A stretch of DNA of 64,000 nt from Kineosporia succinea. Its GTDB lineage: Bacteria; Actinomycetota; Actinomycetes; Actinomycetales; Kineosporiaceae. Under the pieces are notes generated by a model, which was not told where the DNA came from, did not search any database, and saw nothing but the letters and a program-made list of their open reading frames with translations. Positions 17,922-25,939 of the stretch are shown here, one piece after another (position 1 is the stretch's first letter; each line of letters starts with the position of its first letter). The stretch covers positions 6,135,241 to 6,199,240 of the forward strand of contig NZ_JAUSQZ010000001.1 in the NCBI RefSeq assembly GCF_030811555.1, in the 5' to 3' direction. Made by a program: the position numbers and the translations under genes.

Positions 17922-18653
17922 TCAGGCGGGATGCGGGACCTGCACGGCGAACGGTGCCGGCAGAACCGGGGGATCCAGGGGCGATGGCGGTCTCAGGCGA
18001 AAGTGCCGTGCCGGTGTGCTCTTTCCTGGTGTCACCTCCAGCTGGCCTCCGGACCCGAGCACCGGGCGGTCGTGCGTGGGCGACCCGCCACGGGCCGAGG
18101 CGAGGGAGAAGAGGTGCCACCGGCCGGCCGGCACGTTCTCGATCCGGAACCGGCCCGGGCCGGGCAGCACGGTGCAGGCGACCGGCACGCTCCGGGGCGT
18201 CGGCTCGGGAAAGGCGCCCACGAACACGGTGCCGGCCAGATCGACGGAACACTCGAGCTGGCCGGTGATGTCCTGGGCGGCACCGAAAGACGGCGGGGGC
18301 GGGGCCAGGACGAGCGTGCGGTAGCCGTCGTTCGCCCGGAACTCCCGCGGGGGCATGCCCACGTTGTGCTTGAACTGGGTGCTGAAGGTCCCGCTGCTGG
18401 AATATCCCACCAGCGTGCCGATGTCGGTGACGCTCAGGCCGCTGGTCAGCAGCAGCCGCTTGGCCTCGGCCAGGCGCAGGGCGCGCAGGAACCGCCCGGG
18501 TGGGATGCCGGTGACTTCCTGAAAAACGCGGTTGAAGTGGAACTTGCTGAACATCGCGATCTGGGCCAGCTGGGCGTTGGTGAAGGTTCTCCCGACGTCC
18601 GCCTCCATGGCCCGTACCGCCAGTGCGATCGAATCGACGGTTGAGAGCCTCAT
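17922..18653 (-). CDS. AraC-family regulator with N-terminal HTH
   Basis: A 243-residue AraC-type regulator with the two helix-turn-helix units at the N-terminus (about residues 5-105) rather than the usual C-terminus. Visible are FTNAQLAQIAMFSKFHFNRVFQEVTG, then LRLAEAKRLLL and the second unit VTDIGTLVGYSSSGTFSTQFKHNVGMPP. The remaining 130 residues resemble an effector or carbohydrate-binding-like beta domain (GTVFVGAF, AGRWHLFS). The ATG at 18653 is preceded by GAGGGG. Promoter-side DNA to 18779 is open. The target is unknown. Confidence 0.87.
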   Translation of the reverse strand: MRLSTVDSIALAVRAMEADVGRTFTNAQLAQIAMFSKFHFNRVFQEVTGIPPGRFLRALRLAEAKRLLLTSGLSVTDIGTLVGYSSSGTFSTQFKHNVGMPPREFRANDGYRTLVLAPPPPSFGAAQDITGQLECSVDLAGTVFVGAFPEPTPRSVPVACTVLPGPGRFRIENVPAGRWHLFSLASARGGSPTHDRPVLGSGGQLEVTPGKSTPARHFRLRPPSPLDPPVLPAPFAVQVPHPA

Positions 18654-18779
18654 CGCCGTCCCCCTCGGCTGATACGTGACCCAAGCCCGGCTCACGCCCC
18701 CGGATATCACATAACAGGTGTCATTCTACTTGCGGGTCGCCGGTGGGGCAATGCACCGGCAACCGCTCACCGACGAGCA

Positions 18780-19007
18780 TCAGGCCGGTGAACGAGGAGG
18801 CCGCCCCGCCTCGGGACCCACCACGGAATCGAGGCCGCACGCTCTGATCATCCGAACGAGTTCGCCGTCGCTGCTGGTGATTTCCAGCCTGGCCCCCACC
18901 CGCTTGAGAGCGAGGGAGAGCCGGGCCACCGCCTCGATCACCGCAAGATCGGTGACCGTGCCCGTGGGCCAGTGGATCACCATCGTCGTCGGCGATTCGT
19001 CGGTCAT
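18780..19007 (-). CDS. Small STAS-like protein
   Basis: A 75-residue protein whose pattern, a hydrophobic strand (TTMVIHWPTG), helix (LAVIEAVARLSLALKRVG), strand (ARLEITSS), then LVRMIRACGLDSVVG, matches the core of a STAS domain, as in small anti-anti-sigma-like or ATPase-regulatory proteins. It is shorter than a full STAS domain. An in-frame stop lies just upstream, so the ATG at 19007 is the only good start; there is no clear Shine-Dalgarno. It follows the MDMPI-like gene by 79 bp in the same direction. Function is not known. Confidence 0.6.
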   Translation of the reverse strand: MTDESPTTMVIHWPTGTVTDLAVIEAVARLSLALKRVGARLEITSSDGELVRMIRACGLDSVVGPEAGRPPRSPA

Positions 19008-19086
19008 GACGATGCAGACGGACGTGGGCCCGGCAATTCATCGGTGCCCGGGGTCGCGGCCCCGAGGAACCGGTCGGCGGACGCGC

Positions 19087-19818
19087 TCATGTCGGCAGCC
19101 CGGCCCGCCGGGAGCGACGGGAGAGCGGCGCCGGCTCGACGATCACCCGGGCCACGCGCAGCATACGCTCACGCACCGGTGCCTTCGTCGCGGTCCGGAT
19201 CCGGGTTCTCAGGATCGGCAGGCCTTCACCGCTCAGCCCGGCCAGCCCGGCGGGGCGCCCGGCCATGGCCAGGACCAGGTCCTCGGCGCTGCCGGTCACC
19301 ACCGGGCCATCTCCGTGACACCATCCGGTGTCATGGGCGGTCAGGCGGAGCCCGCTCAGCCGCGATCCCACCGCGTAGCCGGGGACCGGACGCTGGGCCA
19401 GGTGGTCGAAGGCGATGTGCAGCGCGGGTTCTGGGATCGTGCGCCGGATGCCCAGCGGGCGGCGGATGTCGAGGTCGTGGAGCACGACGTCGGCCAGGAC
19501 GGGGTCGTACCCGGAGAAGGGGATCGTGCACGTCGAGCCCGCCCGGCGACGCAGGTCCCCGACCAGGGCGCGATCGTCCCGGCGCGCCGCCCGTCGGGTC
19601 AGGATCAGGTTCCAGCGGTCGAGATCGCCTGCGGTGAGTGCGATTCCCAGGTAGATCTTGGGCTGGGCCAGACGCAGGTACGTCGTCAGGTGGGCGGCCA
19701 CCTCATGGATGGTCCAGGCCGAGCACAGGCTGGGCAGCGCCATGTGCTCCGGCGGGAGGGAGGCCAGGACGTCGGCCACGGCCCGGCGCTGCTCGACGAG
19801 GAGGTCGTGTACCCGCAT
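19087..19818 (-). CDS. Maleylpyruvate isomerase-family (mycothiol-dependent type, DinB-fold) protein
   Basis: A 243-residue protein of the MDMPI N-terminal domain family (DinB superfamily, TIGR03083-like). The metal site is visible as WTIHEVAAHLTTYL near residue 35, and the third His lies in LADVVLHDLDIRRPLG near 110. The C-terminal third (GDGPVVTGSAEDLVLAMAGRPAGL) is the usual MDMPI tail domain. Members use mycothiol or act as unassigned metal enzymes. It runs leftward 68 bp behind the carboxyltransferase gene. It is the third DinB/MDMPI-fold protein around the enediyne genes. Substrate unknown. Confidence 0.8.
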   Translation of the reverse strand: MRVHDLLVEQRRAVADVLASLPPEHMALPSLCSAWTIHEVAAHLTTYLRLAQPKIYLGIALTAGDLDRWNLILTRRAARRDDRALVGDLRRRAGSTCTIPFSGYDPVLADVVLHDLDIRRPLGIRRTIPEPALHIAFDHLAQRPVPGYAVGSRLSGLRLTAHDTGWCHGDGPVVTGSAEDLVLAMAGRPAGLAGLSGEGLPILRTRIRTATKAPVRERMLRVARVIVEPAPLSRRSRRAGLPT

Positions 19819-19886
19819 ACGTCGAGAGTAGGCCGGGCGCGGGCCGCAACCGTCTTGTCAGGAGCGGCCCGCGCCCGCGCCGGGCG

Positions 19887-21533
19887 CTACTGGGGGGCGT
19901 TGCCGTGCTTGCGCTCGGGCCCGGTCAGGCGCTTGCCGGACAGCATCTCCAGCCCGGCGGCGATGGCGGCCCGGGTCAGGGCCGGGTCGACGATGTCGTC
20001 GACCAGTCCGCGCTCGACGGCGAAATCGGGGCTCATCATCGTCTCCTGGTACTGCTGGGCGAGGCTCGCACGCAGGCGCGCCGGATCGCCGGCCGCGGCC
20101 ATCTCGCGGCGGTGAACGACGTTGACGGCCGCCTCGGCGCCCATCACCGCGACCTCGTTGGTCGGCCACGCCAGCGCGAGGTCGGCGCCGATCGAACGGG
20201 AATCCATGACGATGTACGCACCTCCGTAGGCCTTTCGCAGGATGACCTGGATCCTGGGCACGGTCGCCTCGCAGTAGGCGTACAGCAGCTTGGCACCCCG
20301 CCGGATGATCCCCCCGTGCTCCTCGGAGACCCCCGGGAGAAACCCCGGGACGTCGACCAGCGTCACCAGGGGGATGTTGAAGGCGTCGCAGAAGCGGACG
20401 AAACGCGCGGCCTTCTCGGCGGCCTCACCGTCCAGCACCCCGGCCAGCACCAGGGGCTGGTTGGCGACGGTGCCCACCACCTGCCCGTCGATGCGGCCGA
20501 GGGCACACAGGACGTTCGTGGCCCAGTTCTCGTGCACCTCCATGAACTCGCCGTCGTCGAGGATCTCGGCCAGGACGAGCCGCATGTCGTACGGCTGGGC
20601 CGGGTCGACCGGGACGATGTCGGCCAGCGCCGGGCGCAGGTCGGCGACGGCGTTGCGCGGCGGTTGCGCCGGTGGCAGTTCCAGGTTGTTGGCCGGCAGC
20701 AGCGACAGCAGGTAGCGCACCTCCTGCAGCGCGCTCTCCTCGGTGTCGCACACGAAGCTCGCCACGCCGGAGACCGTGCCGTGCACCTGCGCGCCGCCCA
20801 GCTCGTTGTGGGTGACCTTCTCGCCGGTGACCGCGGCCACGACGTCCGGCCCGGTCAGGTACATCTGAGAGGTCTCGCGCACCATGAACGTGAAGTCGGT
20901 CAGGGCCGGGGAGTACGCCGCTCCGCCCGCGCACGGCCCGAGCACGACGCTGATCTGGGGAATGACCCCGGACGCCTGGACATTTCGCCGGAAGATCCCC
21001 CCGAACCCGTCGAGGGCCAGGGCACCGTCCTGGATCCGGGCCCCGCCGCTGTCGTTGAGCCCGATCAGGGGTGCGCCGACGCGGACGGCCAGGTCCATCA
21101 GGTGCTGGATCTTGGACGCGTGGGCCGGTCCCAGGGAGCCACCGGAGACCGTGAAGTCCTGCGCGTAGACGAAGACCTTGCGCCCGTCGACGGTGCCGGA
21201 TCCCGTGACCACCCCGTCGGTGTGGGGCCGCTTCCCGTCCGGGCCGGGCGCCCGCCGGTACAGGCCGAGCTCGGTGAAGGAGCCGTCGTCGAGCAGCAGG
21301 GCCAGGCGCTCCCGGGCCGTCAGCTTGCCCAGCCGGTGCTGACGCTCGACGGGGCGGGCCTGGCCGGTCTCGATCCGGCTGCGCAGCTCCTGCCGCCGGG
21401 TGCGCACCTGCTGCATGGTCGGCCGGACGGGCGACGGCGGGCTGAGGGTCTCGGGCGGGGGCGGTGAAACCACCGGCCGGGGGCGGCGGTTGACGTCCGG
21501 TCTGACCGGCGCGGGCAGAAGAATCTCGCTCAT
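19887..21533 (-). CDS. Acyl-CoA carboxylase carboxyltransferase (beta) subunit
   Basis: A 548-residue biotin-dependent carboxyltransferase of the PccB/AccD type, transferring CO2 from carboxybiotin to acetyl- or propionyl-CoA. The fold's two crotonase-like halves are clear: LTARERLALLLDDGSF and VFVYAQDFTVSGGSLG, LNDSGGARIQDG in the first, and LVTLVDVPGFLPG, AYGGAYIVMDS in the second. A Pro-rich N-terminal tail of about 45 residues is extra. GGAGG precedes the ATG. No biotin carboxylase/BCCP subunit is in the window, so it must pair with one encoded elsewhere. It could supply malonyl-CoA to the PKS, but it may equally be a housekeeping or unrelated enzyme. Confidence 0.92.
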   Translation of the reverse strand: MSEILLPAPVRPDVNRRPRPVVSPPPPETLSPPSPVRPTMQQVRTRRQELRSRIETGQARPVERQHRLGKLTARERLALLLDDGSFTELGLYRRAPGPDGKRPHTDGVVTGSGTVDGRKVFVYAQDFTVSGGSLGPAHASKIQHLMDLAVRVGAPLIGLNDSGGARIQDGALALDGFGGIFRRNVQASGVIPQISVVLGPCAGGAAYSPALTDFTFMVRETSQMYLTGPDVVAAVTGEKVTHNELGGAQVHGTVSGVASFVCDTEESALQEVRYLLSLLPANNLELPPAQPPRNAVADLRPALADIVPVDPAQPYDMRLVLAEILDDGEFMEVHENWATNVLCALGRIDGQVVGTVANQPLVLAGVLDGEAAEKAARFVRFCDAFNIPLVTLVDVPGFLPGVSEEHGGIIRRGAKLLYAYCEATVPRIQVILRKAYGGAYIVMDSRSIGADLALAWPTNEVAVMGAEAAVNVVHRREMAAAGDPARLRASLAQQYQETMMSPDFAVERGLVDDIVDPALTRAAIAAGLEMLSGKRLTGPERKHGNAPQ

Positions 21534-21704
21534 GGCCCTCCTTACTGGCGTCTGATCAGCCTTCAGCTTGGACCGGCCGGTCACCGCCAACGTCTCCTGA
21601 AATGCGTTGGTTGAGCGGCAAATGCGATAACCATGTTGGATAACCACGTCATCCGTGCGACAATCCGGCGGCTGTCTCCCGTGGTTCCCGGCGGACGGCA
21701 GAAA

Positions 21705-21746
21705 GCCCGGGACACCACAGCCGTCGTGCGGCTGAAGGTCCCGGGC
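21705..21746 (-). terminator. Two-part hairpin downstream of the AhpD/membrane-protein operon
   Basis: Outer perfect 9-bp stem (21705-21713 with 21738-21746) enclosing an inner perfect 6-bp stem (21718-21723 with 21729-21734). It lies about 70 bp beyond the membrane-protein stop, in the leftward direction. Short GGGGTGCTGCC direct repeats lie between. Confidence 0.6.
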
Positions 21747-21814
21747 GTCGCTGCGTGCCGTGCCGGGGTGCTGCCGGGGTGCTGCCAGGGTATTGGTGGG
21801 GTGTTGCTGGGAGG

Positions 21815-22585
21815 CTAGGCCGGGGTGGCCTGCGGTGCCGGGGCCCCGGCGGTCGCCGGGCGGGAGGTGACGCCGTAACTGGTCATGAGCTCACGGCGTT
21901 CCTTCCACAGGTGGGTCAGGGCGAAGACGAAGATGGTGGAGCCGATCACGTTGGCCACGAAGTGCCACCAGATCCGGTAGGTCCATAGGCCCGGCCCCGG
22001 ATCCATCAGCCCGAACCAGGTCGACAGGCCGATCGCCTTCTGCGCCCCGAAGGCGATCGAGAGCGTCAGCACCAGGTGCTCGATGCCGTGGATTCCCTGC
22101 ATCCACACGCCCATACGGCCCCAGCGGCGGCTTCCCAGACCTCGCGCGACCAGCGGGCGGGTCAGGACCACCACGCCGGCCAGGCCCGCCAGGAAGATGG
22201 AATTTCCCACCAGGTGCAGGATTTCCATCCCCAGGCTCGGTTTGCCGGCCGGGCTGCCGACCAGGGAGCCGAAGCCGTTGGACAGGCCGTTGCCCCAGGG
22301 CGTCATCCACGGTTTGGTCTCGGGGTGCCCGACCCAGTAGCCGACCTGGGCGAAATGCTCTCCGGCGTGCCCGATCTGGCCGACCGCACCGATGACGACC
22401 ACACTGGTCGCGCCCCAGAACTGCCAGGGGCGGGCGCCGTGGCGCTGGGCGCGGTACAGCACGAGCACGGCCGCCCACATCGCGATCATCCACCAGAGCA
22501 GCCCGACGGCGCCGAGAACGTCCCAGCCCGTGGCCGTGGTTCCCATGTCCATGGACATGGGCATGTTCTGCATGTCTTTGTGCAC
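21815..22585 (-). CDS. His/Met-rich integral membrane protein, unknown function
   Basis: A 256-residue protein with about five membrane helices (near residues 15-37, 50-75, 120-142, 162-185, 208-230). The N-terminus is Met-rich (MQNMPMSMDMG). Histidines sit at or inside helix ends in recurring patterns: GHAGEH, LHLVGN, IHGIEH, WWHFVAN. That suggests a bound metal or haem, but no family was recognised with certainty. The GTG start follows GAGGGG. It begins 5 bp after the AhpD-like gene, so the two form an operon and probably work in the same redox process. It is not the UnbU protein as far as I can judge. Confidence 0.75.
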   Translation of the reverse strand: MHKDMQNMPMSMDMGTTATGWDVLGAVGLLWWMIAMWAAVLVLYRAQRHGARPWQFWGATSVVVIGAVGQIGHAGEHFAQVGYWVGHPETKPWMTPWGNGLSNGFGSLVGSPAGKPSLGMEILHLVGNSIFLAGLAGVVVLTRPLVARGLGSRRWGRMGVWMQGIHGIEHLVLTLSIAFGAQKAIGLSTWFGLMDPGPGLWTYRIWWHFVANVIGSTIFVFALTHLWKERRELMTSYGVTSRPATAGAPAPQATPA

Positions 22586-22589
22586 CGGT

Positions 22590-23177
22590 CTACCCCTCTG
22601 CGGCTGCGGCGGGGCCTGGCCGGCGCGCATCGGGCCGCACGTACCCCTGGGCGATGATGACTTTCGCGTGCTCGTCGTACAGCGCGCGGCCCTCGGGTGC
22701 GAAGGTGCCGAGCCCGTCGACGTAACGGTTGAACATGCAGAACGCGGCCGCGATCAGCACCGTGTCGTGGAGCTCGAGGTCGGTGGCGCCTTCCTCGCGG
22801 GCAGCGGTGATCAGCGCGGTGGTGACGGTGCGGCCGCCCGCCTGCACCGCGCCCGCAATCCTCAGCAGGGCCTTCATTTTCGCGGAGACCGGGGCCGAGT
22901 CGAGGTCGGCGTGCACCTGGTCGACCAGGTCCCAGCCGGCCTCGAGCTGCGCCGCCGCGAAGGCGGAGTGGGAGGTGGAGCAGAACTGGCACTCGTTCAG
23001 CCCGGAGACGTAGGCCGCCAGCAGCTCACGCTCACCCCGGCTGAGCGGATGCGGTTCGCTGCGAAGCAGGGCTTCTGCCAGTGCGTTCAGGGGGCCGGCC
23101 GTCTCGGGCCGGTACTGCATGGGCCCCCGGACGCCGGGAAATTCCTTCTCGTCGACGCCTAGGTCGATGTGTGCCAC
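22590..23177 (-). CDS. AhpD/carboxymuconolactone decarboxylase-family peroxidase-like protein
   Basis: A 195-residue protein of the AhpD-like fold. The active motif ECQFCSTSH (residues about 62-70) supplies the CxxC pair and proton-relay His/Glu of peroxidase-related enzymes. TALITAAREEGATDLELHDTVLIAAAFCMFNRYVDGL is the conserved second half (a helix pair ending in NRYVDGL). Such proteins reduce peroxides or accept electrons in thiol redox chains. It is the first gene of a two-gene leftward operon with a His-rich membrane protein. Two 14-bp direct repeats lie 37-67 bp upstream of the start and may bind a regulator. Confidence 0.88.
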   Translation of the reverse strand: MAHIDLGVDEKEFPGVRGPMQYRPETAGPLNALAEALLRSEPHPLSRGERELLAAYVSGLNECQFCSTSHSAFAAAQLEAGWDLVDQVHADLDSAPVSAKMKALLRIAGAVQAGGRTVTTALITAAREEGATDLELHDTVLIAAAFCMFNRYVDGLGTFAPEGRALYDEHAKVIIAQGYVRPDARRPGPAAAAEG

Positions 23178-23467
23178 GTGATCAGGCTCCTCGTCTGCCC
23201 GCCGCGTACAGGCATCGACCGCGAACTGGTATCGACCGCGAACTCCGACACCTGCCGAATGCTGAACCAGCGCGTTGTCCCATGTGCTCCGGCGAAGCTA
23301 CCAACGGTGTGTCGGCGCTGTGAAGGCTCGTCCCGCAACACCGCATTCTGGAAGAAGTACCGCCTCGTCCGAGGCGGGCGGCCGGGCCGCCGGGCCGCCG
23401 GATCCCGGACGACGGCCCGGCAATGGGCTCCGCCGAACGACTTTCACCGTCGGCGAGCGAGTCTCGC
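23178..23467. other. Non-coding gap with direct repeats
   Basis: About 290 bp between the AhpD-like start and the end of the next leftward gene. Apart from the direct repeats at 23214-23244 I see no gene here; short open frames lack ribosome-binding sites and recognisable sequence. Confidence 0.5.
23214..23244. promoter_or_regulatory. Tandem 14-bp direct repeats upstream of AhpD-like operon
   Basis: ATCGACCGCGAACT occurs at 23214-23227 and again at 23231-23244, a 17-bp period. Same-face spacing upstream of a start suggests a regulator binding site; which protein binds is unknown. Confidence 0.5.
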
Positions 23468-24289
23468 TCAGGCGACCAGGGACGCGCTGCGCTCCCACAA
23501 CTCCTGGGCGAGCACCGCGTCCTCGATCTGGGGGTTGGTCTTCTTCGGCACCCGGTCGACGACGTAGTAGGCGCCGGACTGCCAGGTCTGCCCGGGCGTC
23601 CCGTCGATGTAGTGGGCCAGCGTGCGCCCGCCGACCTCGGGAGCGGCCAGGAAGCGACGTCCGAGCCAGGTCTGCCACAGGAACCGGGTGGGGCTGCTGG
23701 TGTCCGAGCCCATGCTGGTGGCCACGTTGCCCGGGTGGAAGCTGACCGCGTTCAGTCCCTGGTCGTGGTAGCGGCGGTGCAGTTCCCGGGTGAACAGGAT
23801 GTTCGCGAGTTTGGCGTCACCGTAGGCCTTGTCGGCCGTCCACCTCCGCTCGTTGCCGAGGTCGTCGAGGTCCAGTCGTCCGAAGATGCGGGACGCCTCG
23901 CTCGAGGTCTGCACGAGGGTCGCCTTCGAGGCGAGGAGGGTGTCGAGCAGCAGGGTGGTCAGCAGGAACGGCGCGAGATGGTTGACCTGGAGGGTCTTCT
24001 CGAATCCGTCGCCGGTCCGCTCGCGCCGGAAGTTCTGCCCGGCGTTGTTCGCGAGCACGTCGATGCGGGGGTAGGCCTCGCGCAGTTCGGCGGCGAGCCG
24101 GCGCACCTGGGCCAGCTCGGTGAAGTCGGCCAGGTGCCGGGGTGCGCCGAGCTCGTCGGCGATCGCGTTGGTGCGCCGGGGGTTTCGCCCGACGATGACG
24201 ACGTTCTCGCCCTGGCCCCTGAGGCGGCGGGCGGCCGCGGCCCCGATGCCGTCGCTCGCGCCGGTGATGATGATGGTTCGGCTGGTCAT
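23468..24289 (-). CDS. Short-chain dehydrogenase/reductase
   Basis: A 273-residue classical-type SDR. The cofactor motif TGASDGIG is at residues 9-16, the NNAG motif near 83, and the active-site YGDAKLAN (YxxxK) near 155. An Arg (GRNPRR) after the second strand suggests NADP(H) preference. It resembles retinol-dehydrogenase/WW-domain-oxidoreductase-like SDRs. It is divergent from a MerR gene, and the 71-bp gap carries a MerR-type promoter for this gene, so it is very likely the regulator's target. The start has no Shine-Dalgarno and lies close to the predicted transcription start, so the mRNA may be leaderless. Substrate unknown. Confidence 0.88.
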   Translation of the reverse strand: MTSRTIIITGASDGIGAAAARRLRGQGENVVIVGRNPRRTNAIADELGAPRHLADFTELAQVRRLAAELREAYPRIDVLANNAGQNFRRERTGDGFEKTLQVNHLAPFLLTTLLLDTLLASKATLVQTSSEASRIFGRLDLDDLGNERRWTADKAYGDAKLANILFTRELHRRYHDQGLNAVSFHPGNVATSMGSDTSSPTRFLWQTWLGRRFLAAPEVGGRTLAHYIDGTPGQTWQSGAYYVVDRVPKKTNPQIEDAVLAQELWERSASLVA

Positions 24290-24297
24290 GGCCGCTA

Positions 24298-24328
24298 AGC
24301 TAAATCCTCACACGGACGTAAGATTCAA
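24298..24328 (-). promoter_or_regulatory. MerR-type promoter with 19-bp spacer
   Basis: On the minus strand a -35 TTGAAT (24323-24328) and a -10 TTAGCT (24298-24303) are separated by exactly 19 bp, the overlong spacer that MerR proteins correct. Within it the dyad CTTAC-N6-GTGAG (24307-24322) resembles actinobacterial MerR operators. It drives the SDR gene. Confidence 0.68.
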
Positions 24329-24360
24329 GTGGCTGTGACGCACGGCACGAAGGGGTCAGC

Positions 24361-24726
24361 GTGAAGATCGGGGAGCTCGCCGAACGGGCCGGTGTCAGCG
24401 TGCGCTCGCTGCGCTACTACGAGGAGCAGGGGCTGCTCACGAGTGAGCGCAGCCCGGGCGGGCACCGGCAGTACGCCGAGGGCGACGTCGACCGGGTGCT
24501 GTATCTGCAGCGGCTCTACGCGGCGGGGCTGTCGAGCCAGACGATCCTGTCGGTGATGCCGTGTCTGCTCTCGCCGAGCGAGGCGACCAACGAGGCGGCC
24601 TTCGCGCACATGGTCGAGGAGCGCGACAGGCTCAGGGCCCACATCGCCGGGCTGACCCAGACGCTGGAGTCGCTGGAGGAGCTGATCACGCTGAACCGCC
24701 GCAGCCGCGGGCGGCTGGAACGGTAG
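24361..24726 (+). CDS. MerR-family regulator
   Basis: A 121-residue MerR-type activator. The N-terminal winged HTH is MKIGELAERAGVSVRSLRYYEEQGLL, followed by the wing RSPGGHRQY, and the dimerisation coiled coil is near residues 75-110. No Cys-based metal site is evident (one Cys near residue 63), so the signal is probably an organic or redox compound. The GTG start is preceded by AGGGG. It is divergent from the SDR, whose promoter has the typical 19-bp spacer. Confidence 0.92.
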   Translation: MKIGELAERAGVSVRSLRYYEEQGLLTSERSPGGHRQYAEGDVDRVLYLQRLYAAGLSSQTILSVMPCLLSPSEATNEAAFAHMVEERDRLRAHIAGLTQTLESLEELITLNRRSRGRLER

Positions 24727-24965
24727 AAGGGGCAAGGCCGGAAGGTACATCTCCCATCGGGACATGGGCTCGGGAAAGAAGTCTCCCTGCGGCCGGTGCA
24801 CGATTGACCGGTCGTGGCGTCAGGACACGAAAGCTTGGCTTCGCGCAGGGAGACCATCTGCGGCTACAGGTCAAGGGCGCGGCCTGCGACCGAGGTGGGA
24901 CAGGTGCCTTCTGTGCGACGATTTCCGGCTATGTCGGCTGCGGTCAAGAGCGATGGGAACGGCAG

Positions 24966-25373
24966 ATGCATGACGCGCTGAGGGCAGCGCTGGAACCTGT
25001 CCTTCGGGACGTGCGAGAAGCGTCAGACCTGACGGCTGACATTGATGAATCTCTCGCGGATCCGGATGATGGAGAGCAGCCCTGGGTGTGGTTCCGGATT
25101 CTGCGGGCGGGAACTCGCGTGGGGGTCGATCCCTGGGGTGTCCCGGTCGAGAACGTGGCCGGTATCGCGGAGGAGGTGCAGGACGCGGTGATCGAGACCT
25201 ACGGCGATCGTGGTACGCCGCGTCCGTGGCCTGCGTGTCCGTTGCACCAACAGAAGCACAAGTTGCTCGTGGCGATCGTCGAAGACCCCGCTCCTCACGC
25301 TGCCTGGGTGTGCACCCGCGAAGGTGGGCAGCGAGAGGTCTCAGAGGTCGGAGGATTGTCCGGTCTTCGTTGA
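24966..25373 (+). CDS. Conserved actinobacterial hypothetical protein
   Basis: A 135-residue soluble acidic protein. I recognise only a general pattern common in actinobacterial hypothetical proteins: a C-terminal stretch WPACPLHQQKHKL, followed by a strand ending in AAWVCTREG, reminiscent of a small zinc-ribbon-like or immunity-type fold. The ATG at 24966 has a weak GGAACGG upstream. It follows the MerR gene by about 240 bp of featureless DNA and is convergent with RidA. No function is proposed. Confidence 0.55.
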   Translation: MHDALRAALEPVLRDVREASDLTADIDESLADPDDGEQPWVWFRILRAGTRVGVDPWGVPVENVAGIAEEVQDAVIETYGDRGTPRPWPACPLHQQKHKLLVAIVEDPAPHAAWVCTREGGQREVSEVGGLSGLR

Positions 25374-25430
25374 GGTGGAATGTTGAGGTGGAATGGGGTG
25401 GCTGCGAGACCTCGCCGTGCGGACGGCGCG

Positions 25431-25838
25431 CTAGTCGAGCACGGCGGTGACCTCGATCTCCACCAGGTGCTCGGGAATGTCGAGGGCGGCCACGCCGATC
25501 AGGGCGGCGGGTGCCTGCACGGTGATGCCCAGACGGGCGGACGCACGCTCGACGCCTTCGAGGAAGAGCGGCATCTGGTCGGGGATCCAGTTGGCGACGT
25601 AGGCGGTCAGGCGCACGGCGTGGCTGAAGTCCGCGCCGGCCGCGGCCAGGGCGGTGGCGGCGTTCAGGTAGCTCTGCTCGACCTGGGCGGCGAGGTCGCC
25701 CTCACCCACGGTGGTGCCCTCGGCGTCCCAGCTCACCTGCCCGGCCACGTAGACGGTCTTCGACCCGGTGGCGACGGCGACGTGCCGGTAGACGGGGATC
25801 TGCGGGAGCCCGGCGGGGTCGATCAGCTGCACGGCCAT
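25431..25838 (-). CDS. ridA: RidA/YjgF-family deaminase
   Basis: A 135-residue RidA-type protein, the family that hydrolyses reactive enamine/imine intermediates; some members have other roles. Visible features are VYVAGQVSWDAEG near residue 30, YLNAATALAAAGADFSHAVR near 60, and the C-terminal PAALIGVAALDIPEHLVEIEVTAVL with the conserved GVAAL-Ile segment. The usual catalytic Arg position (xxRxxxxV) appears altered, so it may belong to a non-archetypal RidA subgroup. It is divergent from an HxlR regulator across 101 bp, which suggests control by it. Confidence 0.85.
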   Translation of the reverse strand: MAVQLIDPAGLPQIPVYRHVAVATGSKTVYVAGQVSWDAEGTTVGEGDLAAQVEQSYLNAATALAAAGADFSHAVRLTAYVANWIPDQMPLFLEGVERASARLGITVQAPAALIGVAALDIPEHLVEIEVTAVLD

Positions 25839-25939
25839 GGTGCGGTTCCTCTCGTGGTCTCTTGTGGTGACTCGGAAACCGTAGGAGAGTGTGCGCTGAA
25901 CTGGAAGAACGCACTTTTCCGAAACCGAGGAACCTTCAG

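Noticed and set aside
21633-21818. Short plus-strand open frame upstream of the carboxyltransferase
   Set aside because: Composed of GGGGTGCTGCC-type repeats and a hairpin; no ribosome-binding site or homology.
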